Origin: Liopterus haemorrhoidalis
Lineage: Eukaryota; Arthropoda; Insecta; Coleoptera; Dytiscidae
Assembly: GCA_963971575.1 (NCBI GenBank)
Contig: OZ020625.1
Location: 1,860,001-1,924,000 of the forward strand
Reading direction: 5' to 3'
Length of the DNA: 64,000 nucleotides
A program made the translations under genes and the position numbers. Positions 11,668-21,458 of this stretch are shown piece after piece; the stretch's first letter is position 1; each line of letters opens with the position of its first letter. The notes beneath the pieces are model-generated. The model worked only from the letters and a program-made list of their open reading frames with translations. It searched no databases and was not told where the DNA came from.

Positions 11668-12196
11668 GACCGGGAGCTCATGACATTTTTGGTCTCCGAT
11701 TTCATACAGCATGCCTTTTGGAGGAGAGAATATTTACCCTGTGACAACAAAAAAGGGATGGTACTAAACCCCTGCACGCTTGCCGGTCATAGGGAAAATT
11801 GCATTTCCACTTGCACAAAATTTTGTCAAAAGAAAGTTATAACAAATTTAAAGTCTTTTAATTATAGGCATGCTGTATGAAAACGCGGAAAATCATATTT
11901 TTTTATTACAAGATCACATGACCGTTTGAGCCCTTTGGGACCCTCCGAATCGTATGCATATATTTAAAAGACTTTAAATTTGTTATAACTTTCTTTTGAG
12001 AAAAGGGCAAGCAATATTAAATCAGAGAAAAGCACAAAAATTTTGTGTTTAAGTGGAAATGCAATTTCCCCTATGACCGGAAAGCGTGCAGGGGTTTAGT
12101 AACATCCCTTTTTTGTTGTCACAGGGTAAATATTCTCTCCTCCAAAAGGCATGCTGTATGAAATCGGAGACCAAAAACTGTCATGAGCTCCCGGTC
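11668..12196. mobile_element. Palindromic (foldback) MITE, copy 1
   Basis: This 529-bp element starts GACCGGGAGCTCATGACA and ends with its inverse, flanked by TA. The two halves are inverse copies of each other over most of their length, about 200 bp or more per arm. It has no frame of its own. A second copy is at 26904-27467. Confidence 0.9.
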
Positions 12197-12505
12197 TATA
12201 GGTTTGTTTTTCATGCTATTACACAGAAATGACTTCAATTCGAATGCAAAAACTTTAATTTTCCAAGTCTAGGCATTAATATTAACTCTAATGTGATAAG
12301 GCCTTTAAGAGACGAAATATTCCTTTCCTTCTTCTTTCCCTTTATTCCATATTTGATTCCTATATCCAAGTTTACAGTTCATATCTGTTTCCTTCATCCA
12401 GTCATGCTGACAGGTTTTGTTTGCCAACATTCTCGCTGACTACATTGTGCTAGGTCTATCATCATATCACTATCAATATAATGTACTGTCTACATTATTC
12501 TATTG
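12197..12505. other. Unassigned DNA 5' of a promoter-like patch
   Basis: No gene or repeat recognised. Confidence 0.35.
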
Positions 12506-12692
12506 AATGCGCAGTGTATCAAATTAGTGTACTGCGCATTGATCACTCCTACTACAAAACAGCTGGTTTAAATTAACATTCATACTTAAACTGACTTAGT
12601 TCAGTCGCGACATTTGAGGTGTGATTATGTGTGTTTTTAAATGTTCTTTTGTGTTTTTTAAATGTAAATTGTGATTGGATAACACTCAAAAA
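12506..12692 (+). promoter_or_regulatory. Candidate promoter with TGCGCA palindrome and short leader
   Basis: AATGCGCAGT (12506-12515) and ACTGCGCATT (12531-12540) form inverted NRF-1-like sites. An insect-type initiator TCAGTC lies at 12601-12606, and a strong splice donor (AAAAA then GTAAGT) at 12693. This could be the start and a non-coding first exon of IP6K, about 8.6 kb upstream of the first coding exon. It rests on short motifs only. Confidence 0.25.
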
Positions 12693-13048
12693 GTAAGTGG
12701 TGGTAGTAGCTTAAGATGCTTGAAGTTTAAGCATATTTATTTCGCAGGATTTTTTGTGTTAACTGTATTTGAGATGGATATTATCTTGAATTTTTTTAAC
12801 ACTGCTGTGATATTAAAAATTTGGATAGATGTCTGTTATTAAGTAGGGTGTGTGACAGTTACACCACTATAAAGGCTGTATTTAGTTCAGAATAACCCTA
12901 TTTATAGGATTATTTTGCTGTCTTATGTAGGATCTATATCGGGGCTCGAAAGAAATCCATTGTTTTAGAATACAAAATATTTTTTTTTCCACAAATATTT
13001 ATTATTAGTGGAGAAGACAAGACAACTTGATAATTTAATGAGAATAAC
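12693..13048. other. Unassigned DNA
   Basis: AT-rich, no gene or repeat partner seen. Confidence 0.35.
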
Positions 13049-13113
13049 ATTTTTAGGATTTTGTAGGTATGACCAAAAAACTCTTATACCGTCATTTTGT
13101 CGTTTGCTTGTCA

Positions 13114-13126
13114 GTCTTTCTGTCTG

Positions 13127-13181
<55 letters not shown>

Positions 13182-13369
13182 GTCTGTCTGTGTCTGTCTG
13201 TGTGTGTCTGTCTGTCTGTGTGATCATACCAATTTTGACATTTCGAGATTTCGATGGATCTCCACGAATTGAGCTCCCTATATAACGTTTTGACTATTTT
13301 TAGCATGATGTCTGTCGGTCTGTCTGTCTGTCTGTGTGTCTGTCTGTGTGTCTGTCTGTCTGTCTGTTC
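13114..13369. repeat. TCTG/TGTC microsatellite, split by a family-2 fragment
   Basis: TCTG arrays at about 13114-13222 and 13311-13369 enclose 13222-13311. The enclosed stretch matches the segment next to the microsatellite in family-2 elements (compare 31405-31505 and the inverse of 33310-33405). Confidence 0.9.
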
Positions 13370-13634
13370 GGTAAAAATTGTAGCCAAACGGCTAAACCTA
13401 GAGAGTTGAAATTTGGCATGGTTATACAACTCTTTGACCCGCACATAGGAAAAATACTAAAACATCTAAAAAACATACCCCCCTAAAAATATAAACAAAT
13501 ATCTGCTCATCGAAAAAAAATATATATATATTTTAAATTCTGAGTAGGGTATCAAATAAAAACCCTTAGTACAACAGGAATTTTTGATCAGATTATGTTT
13601 TCGGAAAAAAACGCATTTTTTGGCTAACAAGAAG

Positions 13635-13716
13635 GTGTATGCTGGTGTAGTGGTTATGACGCTGGCTTCTCACCCAACTAACTCGATCGAAACTGATCGA
13701 ACCCTGCGAGAAGAGA
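13635..13716 (+). other. tRNA-like cassette in H1
   Basis: It has an A-box-like TGGTGTAGTGGTTA and a B-box-like GATCGAACC about 40 bases further on. It is embedded between the A/T-rich spacer and the conserved ATGCGTTTTTT-like block of the element. No full cloverleaf is apparent. Confidence 0.6.
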
Positions 13717-14145
13717 CAATATTATTATTATTATTTTTTTAAATGTTTATATTGTTTAAATTATTTTTTCAAAATTCTAGTTATATTTTGGCAAATGTTG
13801 CATTTAATTTTTAAAAGCGTAAATTTAATAACCAGTGGAAATTGTTTAAATTATAATTTAATTCTGTTTCAATGTACACGAAATTAGAGGGGTGGAGCTT
13901 ATAACAACCAATGGAAGCCATAGACGCAATTTTTAAAATTCTAATGAGCCTTGCTATATATATATATATATAAAAAAAAATACTGCACATATTTAGAAAG
14001 CTAAATAATGGTATTAGGCGTTCGAATTAAAATTAACAAAAATATTTTAATATAAAATTTGTTTTGGCATCCCAATTAATCATTCACTTACTAAATACTG
14101 CAAAACCCTGGAATGTGTGAAAATTCACACTTCACATCAATTTTT

Positions 14146-14411
14146 AACTCCTTTATATAGGTTTCTTAATTCTCTGTTTTTATAGTTTTTTTCTATCTTC
14201 CTTGGAAGTTCTTTATTATACTTGCTTTTCTTCTCTCTCAGTAATCTCTTTGTTCTTTTTGAAAATAAATAAAAATAAACAAATGTAAAATATCTGAAAG
14301 GCGCCCTCGTGGCCCAGGCGCCTGGGGCAATCGCTTCATTGCTCCTTGCCACCGCAGGGCCATGCGAAAAATCTGTATACGAATTGTCGTGGTAGACAAG
14401 AAGTCGATATA
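14146..14411. other. Junction DNA with GC-rich fragment
   Basis: Bases 14297-14370 are GC-rich and contain a CCCAGGCGCCTGGG palindrome, probably an old transposon end. A 30-base phrase at 14378-14407 recurs with one or two changes at 15573-15601. Confidence 0.4.
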
Positions 14412-15224
14412 GGGATTTGCAGCTAAGCACCCTACCATCTGGTAAGCGTTTCATGAACTTGTGTACATCAGATAACATTTCGTTTTGTGTATTGGTTTTG
14501 TATGAAGTTTGTTTTTAAAGTTTTATTATAATCATTGAAAAATGTATAATACATATTGTTTTGTGCCTATGTGCAATTCATTGAAAAGAAGAAACCCGGA
14601 AATATCGTTTCATTTGTTTCCACTAATATCAGACACCGTACGGTTCGAAACAAAATTGGGAAAGCAAGAGGTTAGGAATCGACGCGATGTTTAGATAAAC
14701 AATTTAAAAATTGGAAAAAAAGTGAGCCCTTATATCAAAGTTTGCTCATTACATTTTAATGATAGTGACTACAAAAAATATTTTCAATTTTGTGTTTATT
14801 ATCGCATATCTTGAAAATTCCTGTTATTGTGTGTGGGTTTGTAATGCACAAGTTTGTAGGCATAATGCATAAATCTTTATGAACTCTCTGTTTTTTTCAG
14901 TGACTCCACACAATATTATATGCCCAGCATTGTAGATTTCTACCCCTTAGTAAACAACACGGGAATTATTATTTCCCCTAATATAGTTAAAATAATCGAC
15001 AATGGAAAACCGCCATAACTTAAAACCAGATCACAAAATGTAGTATTTTAGATGTTTACAAGTAATGTCACTTCACAAAATCAGAAAATCCCAAACAATT
15101 ATTTATTTTTGGTCGTTTTTTGATACACTTTTCGCTATTATTTACTAGTAAATGTCAAGTGGTATCTGATTTAGAATGGTTTCAAAAAAATCCGCGTGGC
15201 GCTACGATCTTAAAATTTTTCCCC
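14412..15224 (-). mobile_element. 812-bp element, copy C
   Basis: An 813-bp inverse copy of 4367-5178, flanked by TATA at both ends (14408-14411, 15225-15228). On its right it abuts LINE sequence at the TATAG of the same LINE family. On its left it does not, so the locus has been rearranged after insertion. Confidence 0.88.
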
Positions 15225-15536
15225 TATAGTTCTGACCTCCTTATATCTCCCTGCGCTCCTTGATTTGTTTATTCTGACTGTCCTTTCTTGCTCCCCCACT
15301 TCCTTATCCCTCCTCCACAACTCCTCAATCACGGTTATCCCGTATTTTCTTCCCCTTTCCACCTCTGTCGCATCCACTCCGCATCTCCAGTAATACTCCT
15401 TTCTCATCCCCACCCATGCGTACCATCTTCCTTTCTGTTCCTCTCTGGCTCTTTCCTCCCAGCATTCCCTCATTATTCTTTTGTCTGTTTCTATTCTAAC
15501 TTTCTCCTCGTACTTAACCGCCCTCTTTCTTGTACA
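15225..15536 (-). pseudogene. LINE reverse transcriptase C-terminal fragment
   Basis: It matches 2985-3300 closely. Minus-strand text includes MRECWEERAREEQKGRWYAW and YYWRCGVDATEVERG. It is truncated on both sides. Confidence 0.85.
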
Positions 15537-16027
15537 AGAAGTACATTATTTTATTTATAACGACAAAGACACGAATTGTTGTGGTAGACAAGAAGTCGGT
15601 ATACCTAATGTCTGTATACAAAATATCGTAGACGTAAAGTCTGTAGACGAGTTGTCGTGGGACCTATATAATGATAATTGTGTTCTCTAATTGAACCCAC
15701 CTGTCTTAGGATGTGAATTTTGCGGTTTTGCAATAATTTCATTAAAGTGACTGATTTGAAATGGTTAGACAGCTGACATATTATTAGTCATATTTAGCAT
15801 ATGTAGGTGTAATATTTCCAGAAAATTTTCCATGACACATTGCAAATTCCTAGTTTAATTTCCTTATAATAAATTTCGTAAGAATTTAATTTTTAGGGAT
15901 AGTAGAATGGCCAAAAAGCCCGTATACTGTCACTGATGTGTCTGTCTGTCTGTTTGGTAGTGGCGGATTAACTAAACAGGGGGCACTTGGCGTAACCAAG
16001 GCTGTAGTCGATTTCTAAATCGAAAAA
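15537..16027. other. Short diverged repeats, otherwise unassigned
   Basis: Degenerate units built on GTAGACAAGAAGTC and GTCTGTATAC occupy about 15570-15665. The rest has no recognised content. Confidence 0.4.
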
Positions 16028-17037
16028 ATTTATGTGAAGTGTGAATTTTCACACATTTCAGGGTTTCGCAGGTATTTAGTAAGTGCATGATTATTTGGGA
16101 TGCCAAAACAAATTTTATATTTAAAATATTTTTTTTTGTTAATTTTACTTCGAATGCCTAATACCATTATTTAGGTTTCTAAACATGTGCAGTATTTTTT
16201 TTTTTTATATGGCAAGTTTCATTATGGTTTTGAAAATTGCGCCTATGGCTTCTATTGGTTATTTTAAGTCATAACCTCCCCCCTCTGATTTTGTGTATTC
16301 AATTTCCACTGGTTATTAATTTAACGCTTTTAAAAATTGCAACATTTGCCCAAATATAACTAGAATTTTGAAAAAATTATTTAAACAAAACAAAAATACA
16401 AAAAAAACAAAAAATAAAATCTAGAGACCGGAACCGTAGTTTGCAAATTAGAACGCGAGAGCGCTAACCATTACACCATGAAAGCATGCTGGTTTGCTTT
16501 GTTATATAAGTTATTAAATATTTTACATGGTCAAGCAAAAAAACACAAAAAATGCGTTTTTTCCAAAAACATAATCTGATCAAAAATTCCTTTTGTACTA
16601 TTCCGGTTCACACAAATGTACATTACTTAGAATTTTTTCAGATTTTTAGTTTAAACCATCTGGGCTACAGGGTGTAGGACAATTTTATTTTGCACAATTT
16701 TAGCAAAAATCGCTTCAAAATAATTTATTTTGCAAAAATAAAATTTTGATTGTTAATCCACGTACCAAGGGCTTTTATTTGATACCCTATTCAGAATATA
16801 AAAAAAAAATATATTTTTTTTTCGATGAGCAGATATTTGTTTATATTTTTAGGGGGATATGTTTTTTAGATGTTTTAGTATTTTTCCTGTGTGCCGGTCA
16901 AAGAGTTGTATAAGCATGCCAAATTTCAACTCTCTAGGTTTAGCCGTTTGGCTACAATTTTTACCGAACAGACAGACAGACAGACGACAAAATGACGATA
17001 TAAGGGTTTTTTGGTCATACCTACAAAACCCTAAAAA
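16028..17037 (+). mobile_element. 1-kb microsatellite element (family 1), copy H2
   Basis: Hairpin GTGTGAATTTTCACAC (16040-16055) is followed by AGGGTTTCGCAGGTAT at the left. At the right a short CAGA tract is followed by ATACCTACAAAACCCT, the inverse of the left subterminal repeat. The interior is closely similar to H3 and H4. Confidence 0.68.
16431..16492 (-). other. tRNA-like cassette in H2
   Basis: On the minus strand it reads TTTCATGGTGTAATGGTTAG then a B-box-like ACGGTTCCGG. The front half closely resembles a tRNA-Gln D-arm, but the anticodon arm is not normal. It shares TAATTTGCAAACTAC with H4 but not with H1 or H3. Confidence 0.6.
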
Positions 17038-17068
17038 TGGATGAGAAGTTAATTTGAATATCTAAATA

Positions 17069-17206
17069 GTCCTTGAATCCTGTCTTAACGAAACTTGTGT
17101 TTTATGAATTGAAAACGATGTGGCAACGCTTGTTTGATAAATTCTCTAAGTTTCGTCATAAGTGACGTTATCTCAACTTATTTTTATGACGCCCCGATTC
17201 AAGGAC
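17069..17206. repeat. 138-bp inverted-terminus segment
   Basis: Terminal 11-base inverted repeats GTCCTTGAATC and GATTCAAGGAC. The interior holds two TGACG motifs. It may be a small MITE, and no duplicated target is obvious. Confidence 0.5.
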
Positions 17207-17504
17207 GCGACGCTCGTCTCAGTTCAGTTAGCTAAGGAATTTTTCAGCGTCGTACTAAAAAAAAAAAAAAACTACCTATATTCGGTTTCTTTTGTTTAAG
17301 CGGAACTAGATTTTCTAACAAACTTTTCAGACAAAGGACCGGTATGTTTTGTAATAATTTTCGCGGCCCACACTAATATTAAAATAAGGTTGACAAGTAG
17401 GGTTGCCATTTAGCGTCTCACTCTGATCCGGAGAAAACAAAAAAATGGGAGGACTACTGTTCATCGATGGTTTGCCGACTTCAATCGTGGCCGTAGTTCG
17501 CTTA
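17207..17504. other. Transposon scraps
   Basis: AGCGGAACTAGATTTTCTAA at about 17300 belongs to the AGGCGGAAC repeat family. Bases 17462-17498 read WFADFNRGRSS, the helix-turn-helix edge of a mariner, cut by the next element. Confidence 0.5.
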
Positions 17505-18106
17505 TACCCTTTTCACACTAGATCTTTAAGATCGGATGTTAAAGTGAATGTATCTTTAAACGCTAATGTGAAACCGTATGGCCTCGTCTAAATACAAGCG
17601 ATGTTTAAGATAGAGATCTGCGTCTTAAACTTCGTACGCATTGCCAACTTAATTTCTATTATAAAAAAATACTTCTTGAATTTGTGCTGTCAACATTTTA
17701 TATTATCATAAACAAGAATACTGTATTATATCGACGTTATAAGAAGTTTATACTTATTGTTATAATAAAATTATTTATTTTAATAATGTGTTTAATAAAA
17801 AACAGAACTACAATAATTGAGATAAAATGTATCGACTTACATGTTAATACAGGTGTAATATATTCTTTATTGTAGTGTCTTTATTGTAGAATGAAATGAC
17901 ATATCCATATTTGTTTATAATAATTCAAAATGTGCGTCTGCGCAGACAGTTCAAAACTGGTAATTTCATGACGGTAACTTAAGGACAAAATTACTGTAGC
18001 TGATGACAGCACCGGAGATTTAAACATCAAGTGTGTAAGCATACCGATCTTAAACATCGGTGAACTATAAGTTCACTCGTCTTAAAGATCTAGTGTGAAA
18101 AGGGTA
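17505..18106. mobile_element. PIF/Harbinger-like MITE, copy 1
   Basis: This 602-bp element ends in TACCCTTTTCACACTAGATC and its inverse. Flanks are TTA (17502-17504) and TCA, a TTA target with one change. A 63-codon open stretch inside (17684-17875) is conserved with copy 2 only because the copies are young, and it has no recognisable product. Confidence 0.85.
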
Positions 18107-18849
18107 TCAGGAATGGAATATTTTCCAAAAAATAATTGTCCTGGCTAATTACCAAAGCAGCACAGGCCATTAAAATAAAAAAATATATATTAAGAAAGAA
18201 AATATTATTCGTAATATTTTCTGACCACCGGTATTTTTTTCTTGGGGTCTGGTACCGGGTCGCGGACCACAGTTTGAGAAACGCTGGCCTATATTATCAA
18301 GTTATTGAGCGATAAAATTTTTACAACAAAATTTGTTATTAAAAATGTGCTATTAAATTGGTAAAAATCTGCTGAAAATTTTGTTGTATAGTTTGTTAGC
18401 AATTTTATTTCGGATTTTTAGTTTTGTAAATCCTTGTGAGAACTGTTGTGTTTTACTTGCCCTTATTCTGTCTGTGCTTCCAGTGTCTCCTTCGATATTA
18501 AATTCTAGTAATACATATTTACCTTATAAAAAATACATTAGTTTATTTTCATGAATTTTTCAATCTAATTTTATCCTATGGCAGAATTAGAAATTTAAAA
18601 AAATTTCTCTATGTAAGTTTTAAATATATGAGAATTATTGATGCATTTGACACTTGACATTTACTGTCATGCTTGACAGTAAATGTCATCTGTCAACATT
18701 TCAAAACGAATTCTGAATTTGGTGATAGAATTTTAAATAAGAAATCATTGTTTCAATATTTAGTGGCATATTTTAGTATGATTTTGTGGTCAATGCTTGG
18801 TCCATACATTTCGTAGTTGATCTTTGGCAGGTTAATAAGTAGTGTATAG
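18107..18849. other. hAT-like end fragment and unassigned DNA
   Basis: Bases 18255-18295 contain CGCGGACCACAGTTTGAGAA, which resembles a hAT terminal region. A short inverted repeat ACATTTACTGTCA lies near 18657-18690. No gene seen. Confidence 0.35.
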
Positions 18850-19030
18850 CCTGTTTTTTTGGTTTAAGCGGAACTAGATCTTGAATTCTAGTAACTGTTA
18901 ACGTTTAAATGAGTCTTTTGGTCATTTGTTTAGCAAACTCCCTTGTTAATCTTTAAAAGGAGAGCTTATGACAACTTAAAAAATTCAAATTCCAGTTAGT
19001 TCCGCTTAAACATCTGGTACATCTGGCTAC
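18850..19030. repeat. AGGCGGAACTAG-type MITE, copy 1
   Basis: The left end has GGTTTAAGCGGAACTAGAT, the right end its inverse (GTTAGTTCCGCTTAAAC). Relatives are at 33595-33775 and 57405-57795, with part ends near 19400, 53705 and 56020. Confidence 0.7.
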
Positions 19031-20279
19031 GTTCAACTTTGTAAAACTTATGTTGATTATTATTTTGTAAATAAACGGTCGCCATTTTGAAATGGTCAAC
19101 ATAAAAATATGATTTTTTGGTGTCATTGTAAAGACAATTTAATGTACTTTTAGGAAAAAAATATAAAATTATCGATTCCCTATGCTAGATCAAAAGTTTA
19201 CTTCATTTCCGGTGAAACCGGAAGTGCCTCAGAATTCTTATAGTAACCTTTAGATGGGCCTTTTTGTCTAGTTTAACTTTTGTTCTGAAGATTTTTTGTA
19301 TCTTTACAAATAAAGGAGATTTTCGGGGTGCCCCGTTTCAAACAAACATCCTGTATATAAAAATAGCTAATTACAACTTAAAAAAATGAAAATTCCGGTT
19401 AGTTCCGCCTAATCGTTTGGAATAGACTGTAGATTATAGGTATGGTCACTAATCACTTATTATTTTTAAGACCACAAAAATTCGTCTTTATCAAAAATTT
19501 TATTATAAGGATATGAAGGTTTTTTTGGATATTTTTCTAATTCGTTTTTTGTTTTTTTCAGGTCTCTTCAAAAATTGTGCAACAAGGGTGAAAAAATTGC
19601 TCTCCAGCCTGTTTAGTGATATAAAAGTGAATTTATAACAAAAAAATTTCAAAAATTTTGTGATTTTTTAAAATATTTGTGACTTAGTCTTCCAGCCTGT
19701 AACATTGACTAATCCTTTATAAATATTGATTTGACTACGTTTTTTGACTGAAAATAATAACTAAAATAGTAATACGTTTCTAAATCGTTTTAAAGTGAAA
19801 AAAAGTGCCATCAAATTTCAATTAATTCTATTTGGTCACTTAAAAGAAAGGATTGTTGGAAAAAACGGATATCAAAAAGGCCAGTTTTAATTTGGAAAAT
19901 ATATACTTTGGAAACTCAACAAGAAAAAAGCTTAGTAAAAAAATTAAAAACTAAAAAATCTGGATTTTTTTTTATAAAATAACTTCGTTGGAGACTACCC
20001 GACTATTGAGTTTCTACTTGGATAGTGGATATCATTATCAAATTTCCATTTCGGGCACCTTTTGACCTTACTTAGGGTTAAAATTAATACTACAATAAAG
20101 GCCTAATTTTTAACTTTTGAAGAACTAAACAAGAAAATTTTGGAAATCTTTAACCATTAACAAAAATTTTATATTTTGACGAAATATTTCAAATTTGGAC
20201 TTTAGAAAAAGAAGAAAAATTTTATATTTTGACGAGTCAATTTTCAAAACTTTTAAATCAATTTAAACGGATTTAAACT
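19031..20279. other. Unassigned AT-rich DNA
   Basis: It contains a partial GGTTAGTTCCGCCTAA repeat end at 19397-19430. No coding region, RNA gene or other repeat partner was recognised. Confidence 0.35.
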
Positions 20280-21200
20280 GTCCAAAAAGATTTGGTGACG
20301 TATAAGTAAGATTCCATAAAACGGATTTAAATCCATTTCTGGAAAACTTTTGGTGGATTTCTACGTGATATAATCATTTTTATCCGTAATTTGATGGATT
20401 TTTGAATATATTTTTGCATATCCACAACCAGGAATTTGGATAAGTTGTAAGATCTGGATAAAATCGAAAGTTAATCCATATTTTGAATAAATGAAACACT
20501 TCTAATCCATAAATTGGTGGATTTTGACGGAAATATTGTGTGTGAGGCAAGATAACTGGCTTAATCCATCAGAAAATTTTGAACTATATAAAACATCTTA
20601 ATCCGTAAATTTGTGGATTTTTGCGGATAAATTTGTGGTGTGACATAAGAACAAAACCACAGGAATGTGGATTATATCTGTAAAACACTATTTGGTGGAT
20701 TTTTTACGGATAAATTTGAACATAACATTGATTATATCCTACGATAGAATGTGGATTACAGCAATACAATAGTGAAACTAATCCGTACTTTGGTGGATTT
20801 TTGACAGATAAAATTATTTTCCGCCTGAGAAGATTGACATTTGTAAGATCAGGATTATAGTAATCTAAATCCGTATTTTGGTGGATTTTTGGCGGATTAT
20901 ACGGCGGAAAATTTAAGACTCACGCTTTAAAGAGTGATATATTATATCAGGATTTTATCTATAATTCTAATCCGTAATTTGGTGGATTTTTTGGTGGATT
21001 TTTTGCGGATTTTCGGCGGATAAATTTGAGTTTGACCTTTTCGTGTGAAATTTATTGGGTCAGGATTTCATCTATAAGTGTAATCCGTAATTTGGTGGAT
21101 TTTTGGTGGATTTTGGTGGATTTTTGTCGGATACATACAAGTTGTTGTGGACATCGGAAGAAGTTATTTCCTCCTTAAGATTATATTTGGTGGATTTTTG
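20280..21200. repeat. Degenerate hairpin satellite 5' of IP6K exon 1
   Basis: About nine or more degenerate units of roughly 80-120 bp are centred on AATCCGTAATTTGGTGGATT, followed by a GGCGGATAAATTTG-like phrase. Each unit has AATCC and GGATT as inverted arms. Within 20990-21130 the GGTGGATTTTT word repeats in short tandem. The array ends about 100 bases before the first coding exon. Confidence 0.8.
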
Positions 21201-21302
21201 GACTTAGTGTCCAATATTTCTTCCAATAGATTATAAAATCCGTAAATCTGGGTGGAAAGGGCGGCATAGTGACGTCATTAGTTAAATTTTTGAGTAGTGG
21301 GG

Positions 21303-21458
21303 ATGGTTTTTTTCCTGGCCGACTGGGGAATGGGAGATGACAACAAAGGAGTAAGCTCCAAACAGCATATTCAGTTTGAACAGACATCTAGAGATCTTTT
21401 GAGGATTCAAGATGAGACTGATGACGATGAAGTGGCACTACATCCACTTAACAATCAG
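21303..21458 (+). CDS. IP6K: IP6K coding exon 1
   Basis: An in-frame stop (TGA, 21291) bounds the frame. ATGs at 21303 and 21330 both have G at -3 and +4. The second starts MGDDNKG, and the first adds nine residues. The exon ends HPLNNQ before GTGAGT, in phase 0. Text before the kinase core is acidic ([11 protein letters not shown]), matching the position of the LEP-HQVGGH region of vertebrate IP6Ks. Confidence 0.8.

Larger units (their letters stand above)
13049..14145 (-). mobile_element. 1-kb microsatellite element (family 1, Helentron-like), copy H1
   Basis: Read on the minus strand, the element starts with the hairpin GTGTGAAAATTCACAC type end (about 14116-14131) followed by a subterminal AGGGTTTTGCAGTAT-like repeat. 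It runs through about 1 kb of conserved AT-rich sequence, then a TCTG array, and ends with the inverted subterminal repeat (13051-13070). Copies H2-H4 are at 16028, 42003 and 57953. The subterminal inverted repeats, terminal hairpin and GTCY microsatellite match the known layout of non-autonomous Helentrons (the DINE-1/mini-me type). That assignment is by architecture, not by a Rep/helicase gene. Confidence 0.65.

Noticed and set aside
13008..13444. Open frames of up to 159 codons on both strands over the TCTG array
   Set aside because: They are translations of a tetranucleotide microsatellite (VCLS/DRQT repeats), not genes. The same holds at 33213-33446 and 42733-42954.
13635..13716. Functional tRNA genes in the tRNA-like cassettes
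   Set aside because: A- and B-box matches are present, but no full set of stems or normal anticodon arm could be drawn in any of the four.
17684..17875. 63-codon open frame conserved between 17684-17875 and 28321-28512
   Set aside because: Both lie inside copies of the same MITE. Conservation follows from shared recent ancestry, and the text is low-complexity with no known product.
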